NCBI GenBank assembly: GCA_036504235.1
Contig: DASXVN010000054.1
Location: 1 to 13,460 of the forward strand
Length of the DNA stretch: 13,460 nt
Reading direction: 5' to 3'
DNA from: Zipacnadum sp036504235
GTDB lineage: Bacteria > Armatimonadota > Zipacnadia > Zipacnadales > Zipacnadaceae
Every line of letters begins with the position of its first letter. Positions within the stretch are counted from its first letter, which is position 1. The notes under the pieces are model-generated. The model did no database searches, was not told the origin of the DNA, and saw only the letters and a program-made list of their open reading frames with translations. Of this stretch, positions 1 to 5,106 are shown piece after piece. The translations under genes were made by a program, and so were the position numbers.

Positions 1-51
1 GGGCGGAAGCATAAAGAAACTGACCGGCGCATCCTCGTGATCGCCAAGCAT
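1..51 (-). CDS. 5' fragment of an unidentified gene, cut by the window edge
   Basis: On the minus strand an ATG at 51-49 opens a frame that stays open for 17 codons to the edge (MLGDHEDAPVSFFMLPP). A GGAGG Shine-Dalgarno (complement of 58-62) lies 6 nt upstream, which is the main reason to believe the start. A second in-frame ATG follows at codon 14. The fragment is too short to identify a family. It lies downstream of, and codirectional with, the nitroreductase gene, but 264 bp of repeat-rich sequence separates them, so cotranscription is doubtful. Confidence 0.5.
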   Translation of the reverse strand, partial: MLGDHEDAPVSFFMLPP

Positions 52-57
52 AAAGCA

Positions 58-62
58 CCTCC
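58..62 (-). promoter_or_regulatory. Ribosome binding site of the left-edge gene
   Basis: GGAGG on the minus strand, 6 nt before the ATG at 51. It is the main support for the partial gene at the edge. Confidence 0.5.
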
Positions 63-138
63 GGAGTGAAGTGCCTTCAGTCTAGCAGATTCGCCAAGAT
101 TTGAGGAGTACCAGGACGGACTTTTTTAACAGAACCCT

Positions 139-236
139 CGCGGTGTCCGCACCGCGACTGCCGCCCGCCCGCTGCCTGAGCGTTAGCGAGCGGGCGTGTG
201 TTGCTCCACTTCGTTCCGCAAAACGCGCCCCTACGG
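139..236. repeat. Family A palindromic element, copy 1 (left arm degenerate)
   Basis: The right half matches other A copies: GAGCGGGCGTGTGTTG, a variable apex, then CAAAACGCGCCCCTAC. The left arm is eroded but keeps a hairpin with 6-bp stem CGCGGT/ACCGCG around GTCCGC (139-156). That loop differs by one base from the GTCTGC loop of other copies. No ORF here looks genuine. Confidence 0.7.
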
Positions 237-263
237 GCAAACGGCCGCCGTTGCCTCTGCCGT

Positions 264-302
264 TCCCCCCTCTCCCGCGAGGGAGAGGGGCCGGGGGTGA
301 GG
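264..302 (+). repeat. Family B hairpin, copy 1, just past the nitroreductase stop
   Basis: A perfect 10-bp stem (CCCCTCTCCC at 267-276, GGGAGAGGGG at 281-290) with a GCGA tetraloop, followed by the family tail CCGGGGGTGAGG. It ends 13 bp from the stop codon of the minus-strand nitroreductase gene. It could act as a 3' hairpin, but there is no T-tract as in a classical intrinsic terminator. Confidence 0.8.
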
Positions 303-315
303 AGCCGTTCCTCTC

Positions 316-1152
316 CTACTTCCACGTCACCGGCAAATCCTTCCGCGGCGCGGGACGCTGATACTTCCGCGCCGGATAGCCGAGGGTCATTGCCGCGATG
401 ATATGCTCCTTGCGGGGCAGTTCCATCGCCGCCCGCACCGCGCGCGAGCCGTTGGCGGCGATGCTGAGGTAGCCGTTAATACAGGCCGCCAGCGGCACGG
501 TCTCCGCGTAGAGCATGGCGTTGGTCATCGCCATCCAGCCGTCCGCCACAGTCATCGGGTTGGACCGCCGCGCCCCGATCGCCAGCACCACCGGTGCGTC
601 ATAGAAGAGCCGGTCCTCGGTCGCCGTGATATCCGCCAGCTCCGCCAGGGCCGAGCCCACGGCCTTCAGCTCCCGCGGCGTGTAGCCCATGGTGCAGCCG
701 ACCAGTGACAGCCCCGGCGTGCGCAGCACCTGGGCGTACTTGCGGTAGTAGGCCAGCGCCTTGGTGCGGATGCGGGCCAGGAGCACCGGATTAGTGTAGA
801 TATATGCCCGCAGCGGCCGCCCGTTGTGGGCGCTGGGGGCCAGGGCGGCCGCCCGCAGCAGCCCCTCCAGATGCTCGGCCGCCACCGGCTCCGGCTGGTA
901 GGCGCGGTTGCTCCGCCGCTGCGCCAGCAGCCCCAGCAGCGCGGCGGAGGACACCGGCTCGCCGCCCGGCGTGACCTCCTCGGCGCTGAAGTCCACCACC
1001 GTCACCGCGGCGCTAGGACAGACCGCGTAGCACTGCCCGCACTCGATGCAGTGCCGCCCCGTGACCACGGGACCGGGGGTAATCACCTGCGCGGGACAGA
1101 CCCGCACGCACAGGTTGCACTTAGTACAAAGCTTCTCGTCAATAGTAACCAT
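316..1152 (-). CDS. Ferredoxin-nitroreductase fusion protein (4Fe-4S nitroreductase family)
   Basis: 278 aa, probably a cytoplasmic flavin oxidoreductase. Two 4Fe-4S binding motifs open the protein: C9, C12, C15, C19-P and C35, C38, C41, C45-P, the bacterial 2[4Fe-4S] ferredoxin pattern. A nitroreductase domain follows from about residue 73, with RRSNRAY at 79-85 (the R-R-S-x-R FMN-binding start typical of the family) and PSAHNGRP at 106-113. The C-terminal LGYPARKYQRPAPR is typical of the fold's end. In known ferredoxin-nitroreductase fusions the clusters are thought to feed electrons to FMN; the substrate here cannot be read from sequence. The start is well supported: AGGAG (complement of 1160-1164) lies 7 nt upstream. 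The gene stands alone, with hairpin repeats on both sides. No signal peptide is seen. Confidence 0.93.
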   Translation of the reverse strand: MVTIDEKLCTKCNLCVRVCPAQVITPGPVVTGRHCIECGQCYAVCPSAAVTVVDFSAEEVTPGGEPVSSAALLGLLAQRRSNRAYQPEPVAAEHLEGLLRAAALAPSAHNGRPLRAYIYTNPVLLARIRTKALAYYRKYAQVLRTPGLSLVGCTMGYTPRELKAVGSALAELADITATEDRLFYDAPVVLAIGARRSNPMTVADGWMAMTNAMLYAETVPLAACINGYLSIAANGSRAVRAAMELPRKEHIIAAMTLGYPARKYQRPAPRKDLPVTWK

Positions 1153-1255
1153 AGGTAGTCTCCTGAGCTATGAGCAGACACGCGGCGGGCGACCCCGCAG
1201 GGCCGCCCTCGCCTGTCTCAGATTTGATTGCGTCTCCCCGCCGTTGTCGGTTCCT

Positions 1256-1294
1256 CGGAGGGGCCGCACGAGCGCAGCGAGGCCGGCCCTGCCG
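1256..1294 (+). repeat. Family G element, copy 1
   Basis: It matches 7398-7433 almost base for base (CGGAGGGGCCGCACGAGCGC then AGCGAGGCCGGCCC). The ends GGGCCG and CGGCCC can pair. A GCCGTTAGCC linker follows. Confidence 0.7.
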
Positions 1295-1314
1295 TTAGCC
1301 GTCGCGTTCCCGTC

Positions 1315-1338
1315 GGTGGCACCGGCGTCTCGCCGGTG
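1315..1338 (+). repeat. Family F hairpin, copy 1
   Basis: A perfect 8-bp stem, CACCGGCG and CGCCGGTG, with a TCT loop, preceded by GGTGG. It is identical in the stem to the copy at 11110-11132. Confidence 0.75.
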
Positions 1339-1378
1339 TGCCGTTAGCCTCTGCCGTTGCCGTCCGTCGTTGTCGTCT

Positions 1379-1410
1379 GTAGGGCGGGGACTCGTGCCCC
1401 GCCGGCCGTT
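1379..1410 (+). repeat. Family E hairpin, copy 1
   Basis: GTAGGGCGGGG, loop ACTCGTG, CCCCGCC, then GGCCGTT. The stem GGCGGGG/CCCCGCC is shared with copies near 4813, 8605 and 13410. Confidence 0.75.
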
Positions 1411-1418
1411 GGCCGTAC

Positions 1419-1465
1419 GTAGGGGTGGATTTTTCGCGGAGCCGTATCCCGCGAAACATCCACCC
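1419..1465 (+). repeat. Family D double-stem hairpin, copy 1
   Basis: It begins GTAGGGGTGGAT. The outer stem GGGTGGAT/ATCCACCC (1423-1430, 1458-1465) encloses a second stem TTTCGCGG/CCGCGAAA (1432-1439, 1449-1456) with loop AGCCGTATC. It matches 3461-3506 closely. Confidence 0.8.
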
Positions 1466-1501
1466 GCGCCTGCCGCTAGCCCTGGGCTTTGCGGCAGCCG
1501 C

Positions 1502-1525
1502 GGGCGGCGGGTGTAACCGCCGCCC
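1502..1525. repeat. 9-bp hairpin next to family D
   Basis: GGGCGGCGG (1502-1510) pairs with CCGCCGCCC (1517-1525) around the loop GTGTAA. The following CTACGG matches the right terminus of family A elements, so this may be the far end of a composite A/D element. Confidence 0.6.
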
Positions 1526-1562
1526 CTACGGAGAAACGGCCGTTGCCGTTAGCCTTTGCCTT

Positions 1563-1624
1563 TCCCCCCCTCTCCTGCGGGCGCTCGTCCGCGAGCGCCA
1601 CGGAGAGGGGGCCGGGGGGTGAGG
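1563..1624 (+). repeat. Family B hairpin, copy 2, with a second hairpin nested in its loop
   Basis: The B stem CCTCTCC/GGAGAGG and the GGGGTGAGG tail are intact. The usual 3-4 nt loop is replaced by 26 nt carrying its own perfect 8-bp hairpin: GGCGCTCG (1580-1587), loop TCCG, CGAGCGCC (1592-1599). The element ends 19 bp from the hisB stop codon. Confidence 0.8.
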
Positions 1625-1643
1625 CCGGCCGCCGCTGATCCCT

Positions 1644-2234
1644 CTACAGCGTCCCCTTAGTGCTAGGCACACCTTTAATCCGCGGGTCCAGCCCGGTCGC
1701 CTCATCCAGCGCCCGCGCGAAGGCCTTGAAGGCCGCCTCGATAATGTGGTGCGAGTTGACTCCGGCTTTCTGGAGCAGGTGCAGGTTCATCCCTGCGTTG
1801 TTGACCACCGCCAGGAAGAACTCGCGCACCAGTTCGGTGTCGAACTCCCCGACTTTCTCCGCCGGGATGTGCAGGCCAAATTCCAGATACGGCCGCCCGC
1901 CCAGGTCGATCACCGCGGTCACCAGCGCCTCATCCATCGGCGCGGAGGCCTCGCCAAACCGCACCATCCCGGCCTTGTCGCCCACGGCCTCAGCCAGCGC
2001 CTGCCCCAGGACGATGCCCAGGTCCTCGACGGTGTGGTGCTGGTCGACTTCCAGGTCGCCGCTGGCGGCCATGGTCAGGTCAAACTTGCCATGCTTGGCC
2101 AGATGCGTAAGCATGTGGTCGAAGAAGCCGATGCCGGTCTCGATCTGATAAAGGCCGCTGCCGTCCAGGTTAAGCTGCAAAGCAATCTGGGTCTCGGCGG
2201 TCCGGCGTTGGATTGCGGCAGTGCGTGCGGCCAT
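1644..2234 (-). CDS. hisB: Imidazoleglycerol-phosphate dehydratase
   Basis: 196 aa, the usual length of a monofunctional HisB without the phosphatase domain. The enzyme dehydrates imidazole glycerol phosphate to imidazole acetol phosphate in histidine biosynthesis, in the cytoplasm. Diagnostic features are the two metal-binding histidine motifs, HHTVED at 66-71 and HHIIEA at 162-167, with the signature stretches FFDHMLTHLAKHG (37-49) and STKG near the C-terminus. The ATG at 2234 is chosen over an upstream in-frame start at 2363. It has GGAGG (complement of 2242-2246) 7 nt upstream, it begins where family homology begins, and the longer frame would read back through the promoter. No other his gene is in the window, so it is a stand-alone unit here. 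Confidence 0.96.
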   Translation of the reverse strand: MAARTAAIQRRTAETQIALQLNLDGSGLYQIETGIGFFDHMLTHLAKHGKFDLTMAASGDLEVDQHHTVEDLGIVLGQALAEAVGDKAGMVRFGEASAPMDEALVTAVIDLGGRPYLEFGLHIPAEKVGEFDTELVREFFLAVVNNAGMNLHLLQKAGVNSHHIIEAAFKAFARALDEATGLDPRIKGVPSTKGTL

Positions 2235-2273
2235 GAATAAGCCTCCGGTGGACGAACTGAACTGCTGGAGGGG

Positions 2274-2303
2274 ATTATACGTTGGCGGGGGTCCTGGGGG
2301 CAA
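2274..2303 (-). promoter_or_regulatory. Sigma70-type promoter of hisB
   Basis: On the minus strand, TTGCCC (2303-2298) and a perfect TATAAT (2279-2274) are separated by 18 nt. The -10 lies about 40 nt upstream of the hisB ATG and 27 nt upstream of its Shine-Dalgarno. It is the clearest promoter in this GC-rich window and lies just outside the family A element. Confidence 0.55.
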
Positions 2304-2320
2304 GGAGGGGCACGGCTGCT

Positions 2321-2436
2321 CCGGGTAGGGGCGCGTTTGGCGGAGCGAAGCGCAGCCACACACGCCCGTACGCTAACTGCGAGGCAGCGAGCGGGCGTGT
2401 TTTGCCCGCAGACGGGCAAAACCGCGCCCCTACCGG
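2321..2436. repeat. Family A palindromic element, copy 2 (full length)
   Basis: The ends GGTAGGGGCGCG (2324-2335) and CGCGCCCCTACC (2423-2434) are perfect inverse complements. The centre carries CGCCCG...CGGGCG arms. The right half has an 8-bp hairpin TTTTGCCC/GGGCAAAA around the loop GCAGAC (2400-2421). It lies immediately upstream of the hisB promoter. Confidence 0.85.
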
Positions 2437-2455
2437 GGAACGCCAGCCCCTGCCG

Positions 2456-2494
2456 TTCCCCCCTCTCCTGCAAGGAGAGGGGCCGGGGGTGAGG
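2456..2494 (+). repeat. Family B hairpin, copy 3, just past the CGPC thioredoxin stop
   Basis: Stem CCCCTCTCCT/AGGAGAGGGG with loop GCA, then CCGGGGGTGAGG. The first stem base pair differs from copy 1 (T-A instead of C-G) with both sides changed. It ends 18 bp from the stop codon of the minus-strand gene. Confidence 0.8.
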
Positions 2495-2512
2495 CCGCCC
2501 ACCGCGAACCCT

Positions 2513-3325
2513 CTACCCCCCCAAGTTCTTATCCAGCCACGCCCGCAGGGCCGCGGCGTCCAGGTAGCCGACTTGCTCGTCGATCTTCTGCCCGTCGCGG
2601 AACAGGATCAGCGTGGGGATCGCCTCCACGCCGAACTGCCGCGAGAGGTTCTGCGCCTGGTCCACGTCCACCGCGCCAAACTTCATCTTGGCCTGGTAGT
2701 CGGCGGCGGTAGCGTGGAGGATCGGCTTGAGCGCCATGCACGGCCCGCACCAGGTCGCCCAGAAGTCTACCAGCATCAGCCCCTTCGACTGCGTCACCTC
2801 AGCGGCGAAGTTCTGGCTGTTCAGTTCCACCACGGGGTCCGCGGCCGGCGTCGCGGCCGGCTCCGTCGGGCCCATATCCGCCGGCGGCGGGGGCGGCGGC
2901 GCGGCTTCCGTCTTCTCGATCATGTCCCGCAGGGCCTGCGGCAGCGCCTGGTAGGTCGCCAGCAGGTCCACTTTCCACTGCCCGTCCACCTGCATGAGCT
3001 TGAGTTCCAGCGGATTGAGGCGCACCTGCGCGGCCGCTTCCTCCCCGGTGACCTTGGCCGCCGTCGGCGGCAGCGAGTTGAAGGCGACGAGCATCCGCAA
3101 AAAGTCCAGCGCCGCCGTCAGCTTCTGCTGGTCTGCCGCGCTGGATGCCTCCAGCGCCGGGACGCTCACCGCGGCCACCTCCGCCGGCCCCTGGTCTCCA
3201 GGAGCCCGCAACGCCCGGATAAACCCCTGCGTCGCCGCCTCCGGCGCATTGCCCTGCGCCAGCGCGCTGCTCGCCCCGGCCCCGACTAACAACCCCACCA
3301 CTAACCACGTCACGTAAGTCTTCAC
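2513..3325 (-). CDS. Secreted thioredoxin-fold protein with CGPC site and N-terminal family domain
   Basis: 270 aa from a GTG at 3325. That start has GAAGG (complement of 3333-3337) 7 nt upstream and leads straight into a signal peptide (MKTYVTWLVVGLLVGAGASS, cleavage probably after ALA at 21-23). An ATG at 3355 would add 10 polar residues ahead of it. Residues about 25-135 form a domain shared with the proteins at 3802-4647 and 7676-8551, ending in DGQWKVDLLATYQALP (114-129). A proline/alanine-rich linker follows (143-165), then a thioredoxin domain (about 165-270) with VDFWATWCGPC (186-196) and cis-proline P237 in AIPTL. The CGPC pair is typical of reducing thioredoxins; an exported one would need an electron supply such as CcdA/DsbD, not seen here. 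The role of the N-terminal domain is unknown. Confidence 0.9.
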   Translation of the reverse strand: MKTYVTWLVVGLLVGAGASSALAQGNAPEAATQGFIRALRAPGDQGPAEVAAVSVPALEASSAADQQKLTAALDFLRMLVAFNSLPPTAAKVTGEEAAAQVRLNPLELKLMQVDGQWKVDLLATYQALPQALRDMIEKTEAAPPPPPPADMGPTEPAATPAADPVVELNSQNFAAEVTQSKGLMLVDFWATWCGPCMALKPILHATAADYQAKMKFGAVDVDQAQNLSRQFGVEAIPTLILFRDGQKIDEQVGYLDAAALRAWLDKNLGG

Positions 3326-3332
3326 GGTAGAA

Positions 3333-3337
3333 CCTTC
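3333..3337 (-). promoter_or_regulatory. Ribosome binding site selecting the GTG start
   Basis: GAAGG on the minus strand, 7 nt before GTG at 3325. It favours this codon over the ATG at 3355. Confidence 0.55.
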
Positions 3338-3409
3338 TTTCTTGCAGATAACCATGCCAGTAATAACACTCGCCGTTCCCGGGAGTTCGCCGTTTGCCGT
3401 TGTCGTACT

Positions 3410-3442
3410 GTAGAGCGGGGGCTACGTCCCCCGCCGGCCGTT
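3410..3442 (+). repeat. Family E hairpin, copy 2
   Basis: GTAGAGCGGGGG, loop CTACGT, CCCCCGC, then GGCCGTT. The loop is CTACG rather than CTCGT, the variant also seen in the inserted copy at 11141-11200. Confidence 0.75.
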
Positions 3443-3460
3443 TGCCGTTTCCCGCCGTTT

Positions 3461-3506
3461 GTAGGGGTGGATCTTTCGCGGAGCCGCACCCGCGAAACAT
3501 CCACCC
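3461..3506 (+). repeat. Family D double-stem hairpin, copy 2
   Basis: GTAGGGGTGGAT and ATCCACCC form the outer stem, with the inner TTCGCGG/CCGCGAA-type stem as in copy 1. The orientation is the same. Confidence 0.8.
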
Positions 3507-3565
3507 GCGCCCGCCGCTAAGCCTTGGCTTCCTGGCCGCCCCGACGCGGAAACGGCCTCTGCCGT

Positions 3566-3615
3566 TCTCCCCCTCTCCCAAGGTCCGCCGCGGGAGAGGG
3601 GGCCGGGGGGTGAGG
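3566..3615 (+). repeat. Family B hairpin, copy 4
   Basis: Stem CTCTCCC/GGGAGAG with an enlarged loop AAGGTCCGCCGC, then GGGGGGTGAGG. The same loop occurs in the copy at 8781-8828. Part of it (AGGTCCGCC) recurs in family C. Confidence 0.8.
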
Positions 3616-3659
3616 TTGAACTGGTCTCCCGCCTCCGACCCCCGTCCCTTCACCAAACC

Positions 3660-3710
3660 CTAGCGAGCGGGCGTGTGTTGCCCGCAGACGGGCAAAACGC
3701 GCCCCTACGG
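3660..3710. repeat. Family A, right half (copy 3)
   Basis: GAGCGGGCGTGTG, then a 6-bp hairpin TTGCCC/GGGCAA with loop GCAGAC (3679-3696), then the terminus CGCGCCCCTACGG. The left half is absent. Confidence 0.8.
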
Positions 3711-3740
3711 GGAGAGGTCCGCCGTTGCCCTTGCCGTCAG

Positions 3741-3783
3741 CCCCTCCCATTTTGGGAGGGGTGCCCGCAGGGCGGGGTGGGCC
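3741..3783 (+). repeat. Family C double hairpin, copy 1, just past the CPHC thioredoxin stop
   Basis: First stem CCCCTCCCA/TGGGAGGGG with loop TTT; second stem GCCC/GGGC with loop GCA, then GGGGTGGG. It ends 18 bp from the stop codon of the minus-strand gene. Confidence 0.8.
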
Positions 3784-3801
3784 CCGCCGCTGAGGCGCCG
3801 T

Positions 3802-4647
3802 TCACTTCACCAAACACGCGTCCACCCAGGCATTCAGTTGCTCGCTGGTGAACTCGCCGACCTTCGTCTCCACCTGCTTGCCGGCCTTGAACATAATGAA
3901 CGTAGGCACGCCCGTGACGCCCCACTTGCCCAGGATTTCGCGGTTCTGGTCCACGTCCGCCGTCACGAACCCGAGTTTGCCTGAGTAGTCGGTCGCCAAC
4001 TGCTCATAGATCGGCCGCATCTTCTTGCAGTGGGGGCACCAGGTGGCGAAGAACTCCACCAGGACCAGGCCGGTCTGCCGGGTGACGTTCGCGTCAAAGG
4101 TCCCCGGCGTCACCGCCACGATGACCGGCGCCGCGGCCGTGGCGGTCACGAGCGTGGTGACGTCCTTCGGGGGCGTCCCGCTGCCCGCGGCGCAACTGTC
4201 GAGCATGGTCCGCACCTGCTGCTGCACGCTCGTCGGCAGCGCCGCGGCCGTCGCCGCCAGGTCCACTTTCCACTCGCCGTTCTGTCGCGTCATCACCATC
4301 TGCAGCGGGTCCGCCTGCAGCGTAACCACCGCCCGGTCCCCCTCCACCACTGCCGGCGACATTTGCGGGGGCGTGAACATCATATAGTAGGTGAGCGTAG
4401 CGAGCGCCACGTCGTCGGCCGTGAACCCCGCGCCGGCCGCCGCCGAGCGCCGCAGCAAGGGGGTAATCTGCGCTTGCACCGCCGGATCGGTCAGGTTGCC
4501 CTGCACGAAAGATTCCCGGTGCAGGTCCGAGAGCTTCTGGGCCACCGCGTCCGGCCCCGCGGGAGTCTGCGTCCAGCCCGGTGCCGGCAGCCACGCCTCA
4601 ACCGACAGAACCGCCACCAGCGCCACTAGCGCGAGCAGGTGTTTCAT
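3802..4647 (-). CDS. Secreted thioredoxin-fold protein with DsbA-like CPHC site
   Basis: 281 aa. The ATG at 4647 is chosen over an upstream in-frame start at 4884 because AAGGA (complement of 4655-4659) lies 7 nt before it and a signal peptide begins there (MKHLLALVALVAVLSVEAWL, cleavage likely about 20-27). Residues about 30-150 are the family domain, with QMVMTRQNGEWKVDLAATAA (116-135) matching the two paralogs. A variable linker (150-180) follows, then a thioredoxin fold with VEFFATWCPHC (197-207) and cis-proline P248 in GVPTF. CPHC is the active-site dipeptide of oxidising DsbA, so this protein may introduce or shuffle disulfides outside the cytoplasm, in contrast to its CGPC neighbour. 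It lacks DsbA's helical insertion, so it is a thioredoxin-type domain. A lone C152 sits in the linker. Confidence 0.9.
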   Translation of the reverse strand: MKHLLALVALVAVLSVEAWLPAPGWTQTPAGPDAVAQKLSDLHRESFVQGNLTDPAVQAQITPLLRRSAAAGAGFTADDVALATLTYYMMFTPPQMSPAVVEGDRAVVTLQADPLQMVMTRQNGEWKVDLAATAAALPTSVQQQVRTMLDSCAAGSGTPPKDVTTLVTATAAAPVIVAVTPGTFDANVTRQTGLVLVEFFATWCPHCKKMRPIYEQLATDYSGKLGFVTADVDQNREILGKWGVTGVPTFIMFKAGKQVETKVGEFTSEQLNAWVDACLVK

Positions 4648-4726
4648 CGTCAAGTCCTTTCCGAAATCAGGTTCCCCCTTAAGACGGAAAGCGAGGGAGC
4701 CGGGTTCGTCGGGGGTGGTTGCCGTC

Positions 4727-4750
4727 GGTGGCACCAGCGTCTCGCCGGTG
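4727..4750 (+). repeat. Family F hairpin, copy 2
   Basis: GGTGG, CACCAGCG, TCT, CGCCGGTG. There is one mismatch in the stem compared with copies at 1315 and 11110. Confidence 0.7.
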
Positions 4751-4767
4751 CACCGCTGACCCTCCCG

Positions 4768-4797
4768 TAGGGGCGGAGCTTGCTCCGCCCGGCCGTT
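4768..4797 (+). repeat. Family E-like hairpin with 9-bp stem
   Basis: It begins GTAG. Stem GGGCGGAGC (4771-4779) pairs with GCTCCGCCC (4782-4790) across a TT loop, then GGCCGTT as in family E. Confidence 0.7.
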
Positions 4798-4812
4798 TGC
4801 CGTTGCCGTCCT

Positions 4813-4838
4813 GTAGGGCGGGGGCTCGTACCCCGCCG
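4813..4838 (+). repeat. Family E hairpin, copy 3
   Basis: GTAGGGCGGGG, GCTCGTA, CCCCGCC. It is identical in core to copies at 8605 and 13410. Confidence 0.75.
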
Positions 4839-4912
4839 CCGCTAGGCAAAGGGAATCCGGCGGGACAGGATCTCCACTTATCACTCGTCAGCCGTAGACC
4901 TATGTCGTAAAA

Positions 4913-4964
4913 CCCCTCCCGCACCGGGAGGGGTGCCCGAGGTCCCCCGAGGGCGGGGTGGGCC
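4913..4964 (+). repeat. Family C double hairpin, copy 2
   Basis: First stem CCCCTCCC/GGGAGGGG with loop GCACC; second stem GCCC/GGGC with the longer apex GAGGTCCCCCGA, then GGGGTGGGC. Confidence 0.8.
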
Positions 4965-4982
4965 GTCCGTCCGCCTTTGCCT

Positions 4983-5020
4983 TCCCCCCCTCTCCTGCCA
5001 GGAGAGGGGCCGGGGGTGAA
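4983..5020 (+). repeat. Family B hairpin, copy 5
   Basis: Stem CCCCTCTCCT/AGGAGAGGGG with loop GCC, then CCGGGGGTGA. It lies 87 bp upstream of the beta-helix start, so it is not a 3' element here. Confidence 0.8.
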
Positions 5021-5106
5021 GCGCCCTTGCCTCCTCCAAGGTATTCCCCCACCCCGCGTCCAATATATCAATGGTACCAACCTTCCGACGCGGAGCGTGA
5101 ACTGAA

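Larger units (their letters stand above)
1153..1643. other. 491-bp intergenic repeat mosaic between hisB and the nitroreductase gene
   Basis: No gene is supported here. In order it holds the nitroreductase ribosome binding site (1160-1164), a G element (1256-1294), an F hairpin (1315-1338), GCCGTT-type linker text (1339-1378), an E hairpin (1379-1410), a D double hairpin (1419-1465), a GGGCGGCGG/CCGCCGCCC hairpin (1502-1525), more linker and a B element (1563-1624). I could not see a convincing promoter for the nitroreductase gene. Confidence 0.7.
3326..3801. other. 476-bp intergenic repeat mosaic between the two thioredoxin genes
   Basis: No gene is supported here. After a short unique leader for the CGPC thioredoxin (3326-3370) come GCCGTT linkers, an E hairpin (3410-3442), a D element (3461-3506), a B element (3566-3615), half an A element (3660-3710) and a C element (3741-3783). 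The leader is AT-richer near 3346-3367 and may hold the promoter, but no well-spaced -35/-10 pair is evident. Confidence 0.7.
4648..5106. other. 459-bp divergent intergenic region with repeats
   Basis: It lies between divergently transcribed genes and so should hold both promoters. It contains an F hairpin (4727-4750), an E-like hairpin (4768-4797), an E hairpin (4813-4838), a repeat-free patch (about 4865-4910), a C element (4913-4964) and a B element (4983-5020). The only AT-rich spot before the beta-helix gene is AATATATCAA (5062-5071), a possible -10 without a good -35. The ribosome binding site of the beta-helix gene is weak (CGGAG, 11 nt from ATG). No gene is supported. Confidence 0.65.

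Noticed and set aside
7..55. 10-bp direct repeat AAGCATAAAG at 7-16 and 46-55
   Set aside because: Only two copies. Each overlaps a possible start ATG of the left-edge gene on the minus strand, and there is no sign of an iteron array.
264..302. Classical Rho-independent terminators at B and C elements
   Set aside because: The stems are strong, but no run of T follows on the transcript strand, so they are recorded as repeats with only a possible 3' role.
77..325. Small frames encoding TPGPSP-type peptides in the spacers
   Set aside because: They are translations of family A, B and D repeats. The same peptides recur wherever the repeats occur, so the DNA repeat explains them.
2282..3289. 335-codon open frame on the plus strand
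   Set aside because: It runs from a family A repeat into the antisense of the CGPC thioredoxin gene. It is Arg/His-rich without any motif.
5027..5071. Promoter TTGCCT with TATATC before the beta-helix gene
   Set aside because: The spacing is about 31 nt, too long for a sigma70 promoter.
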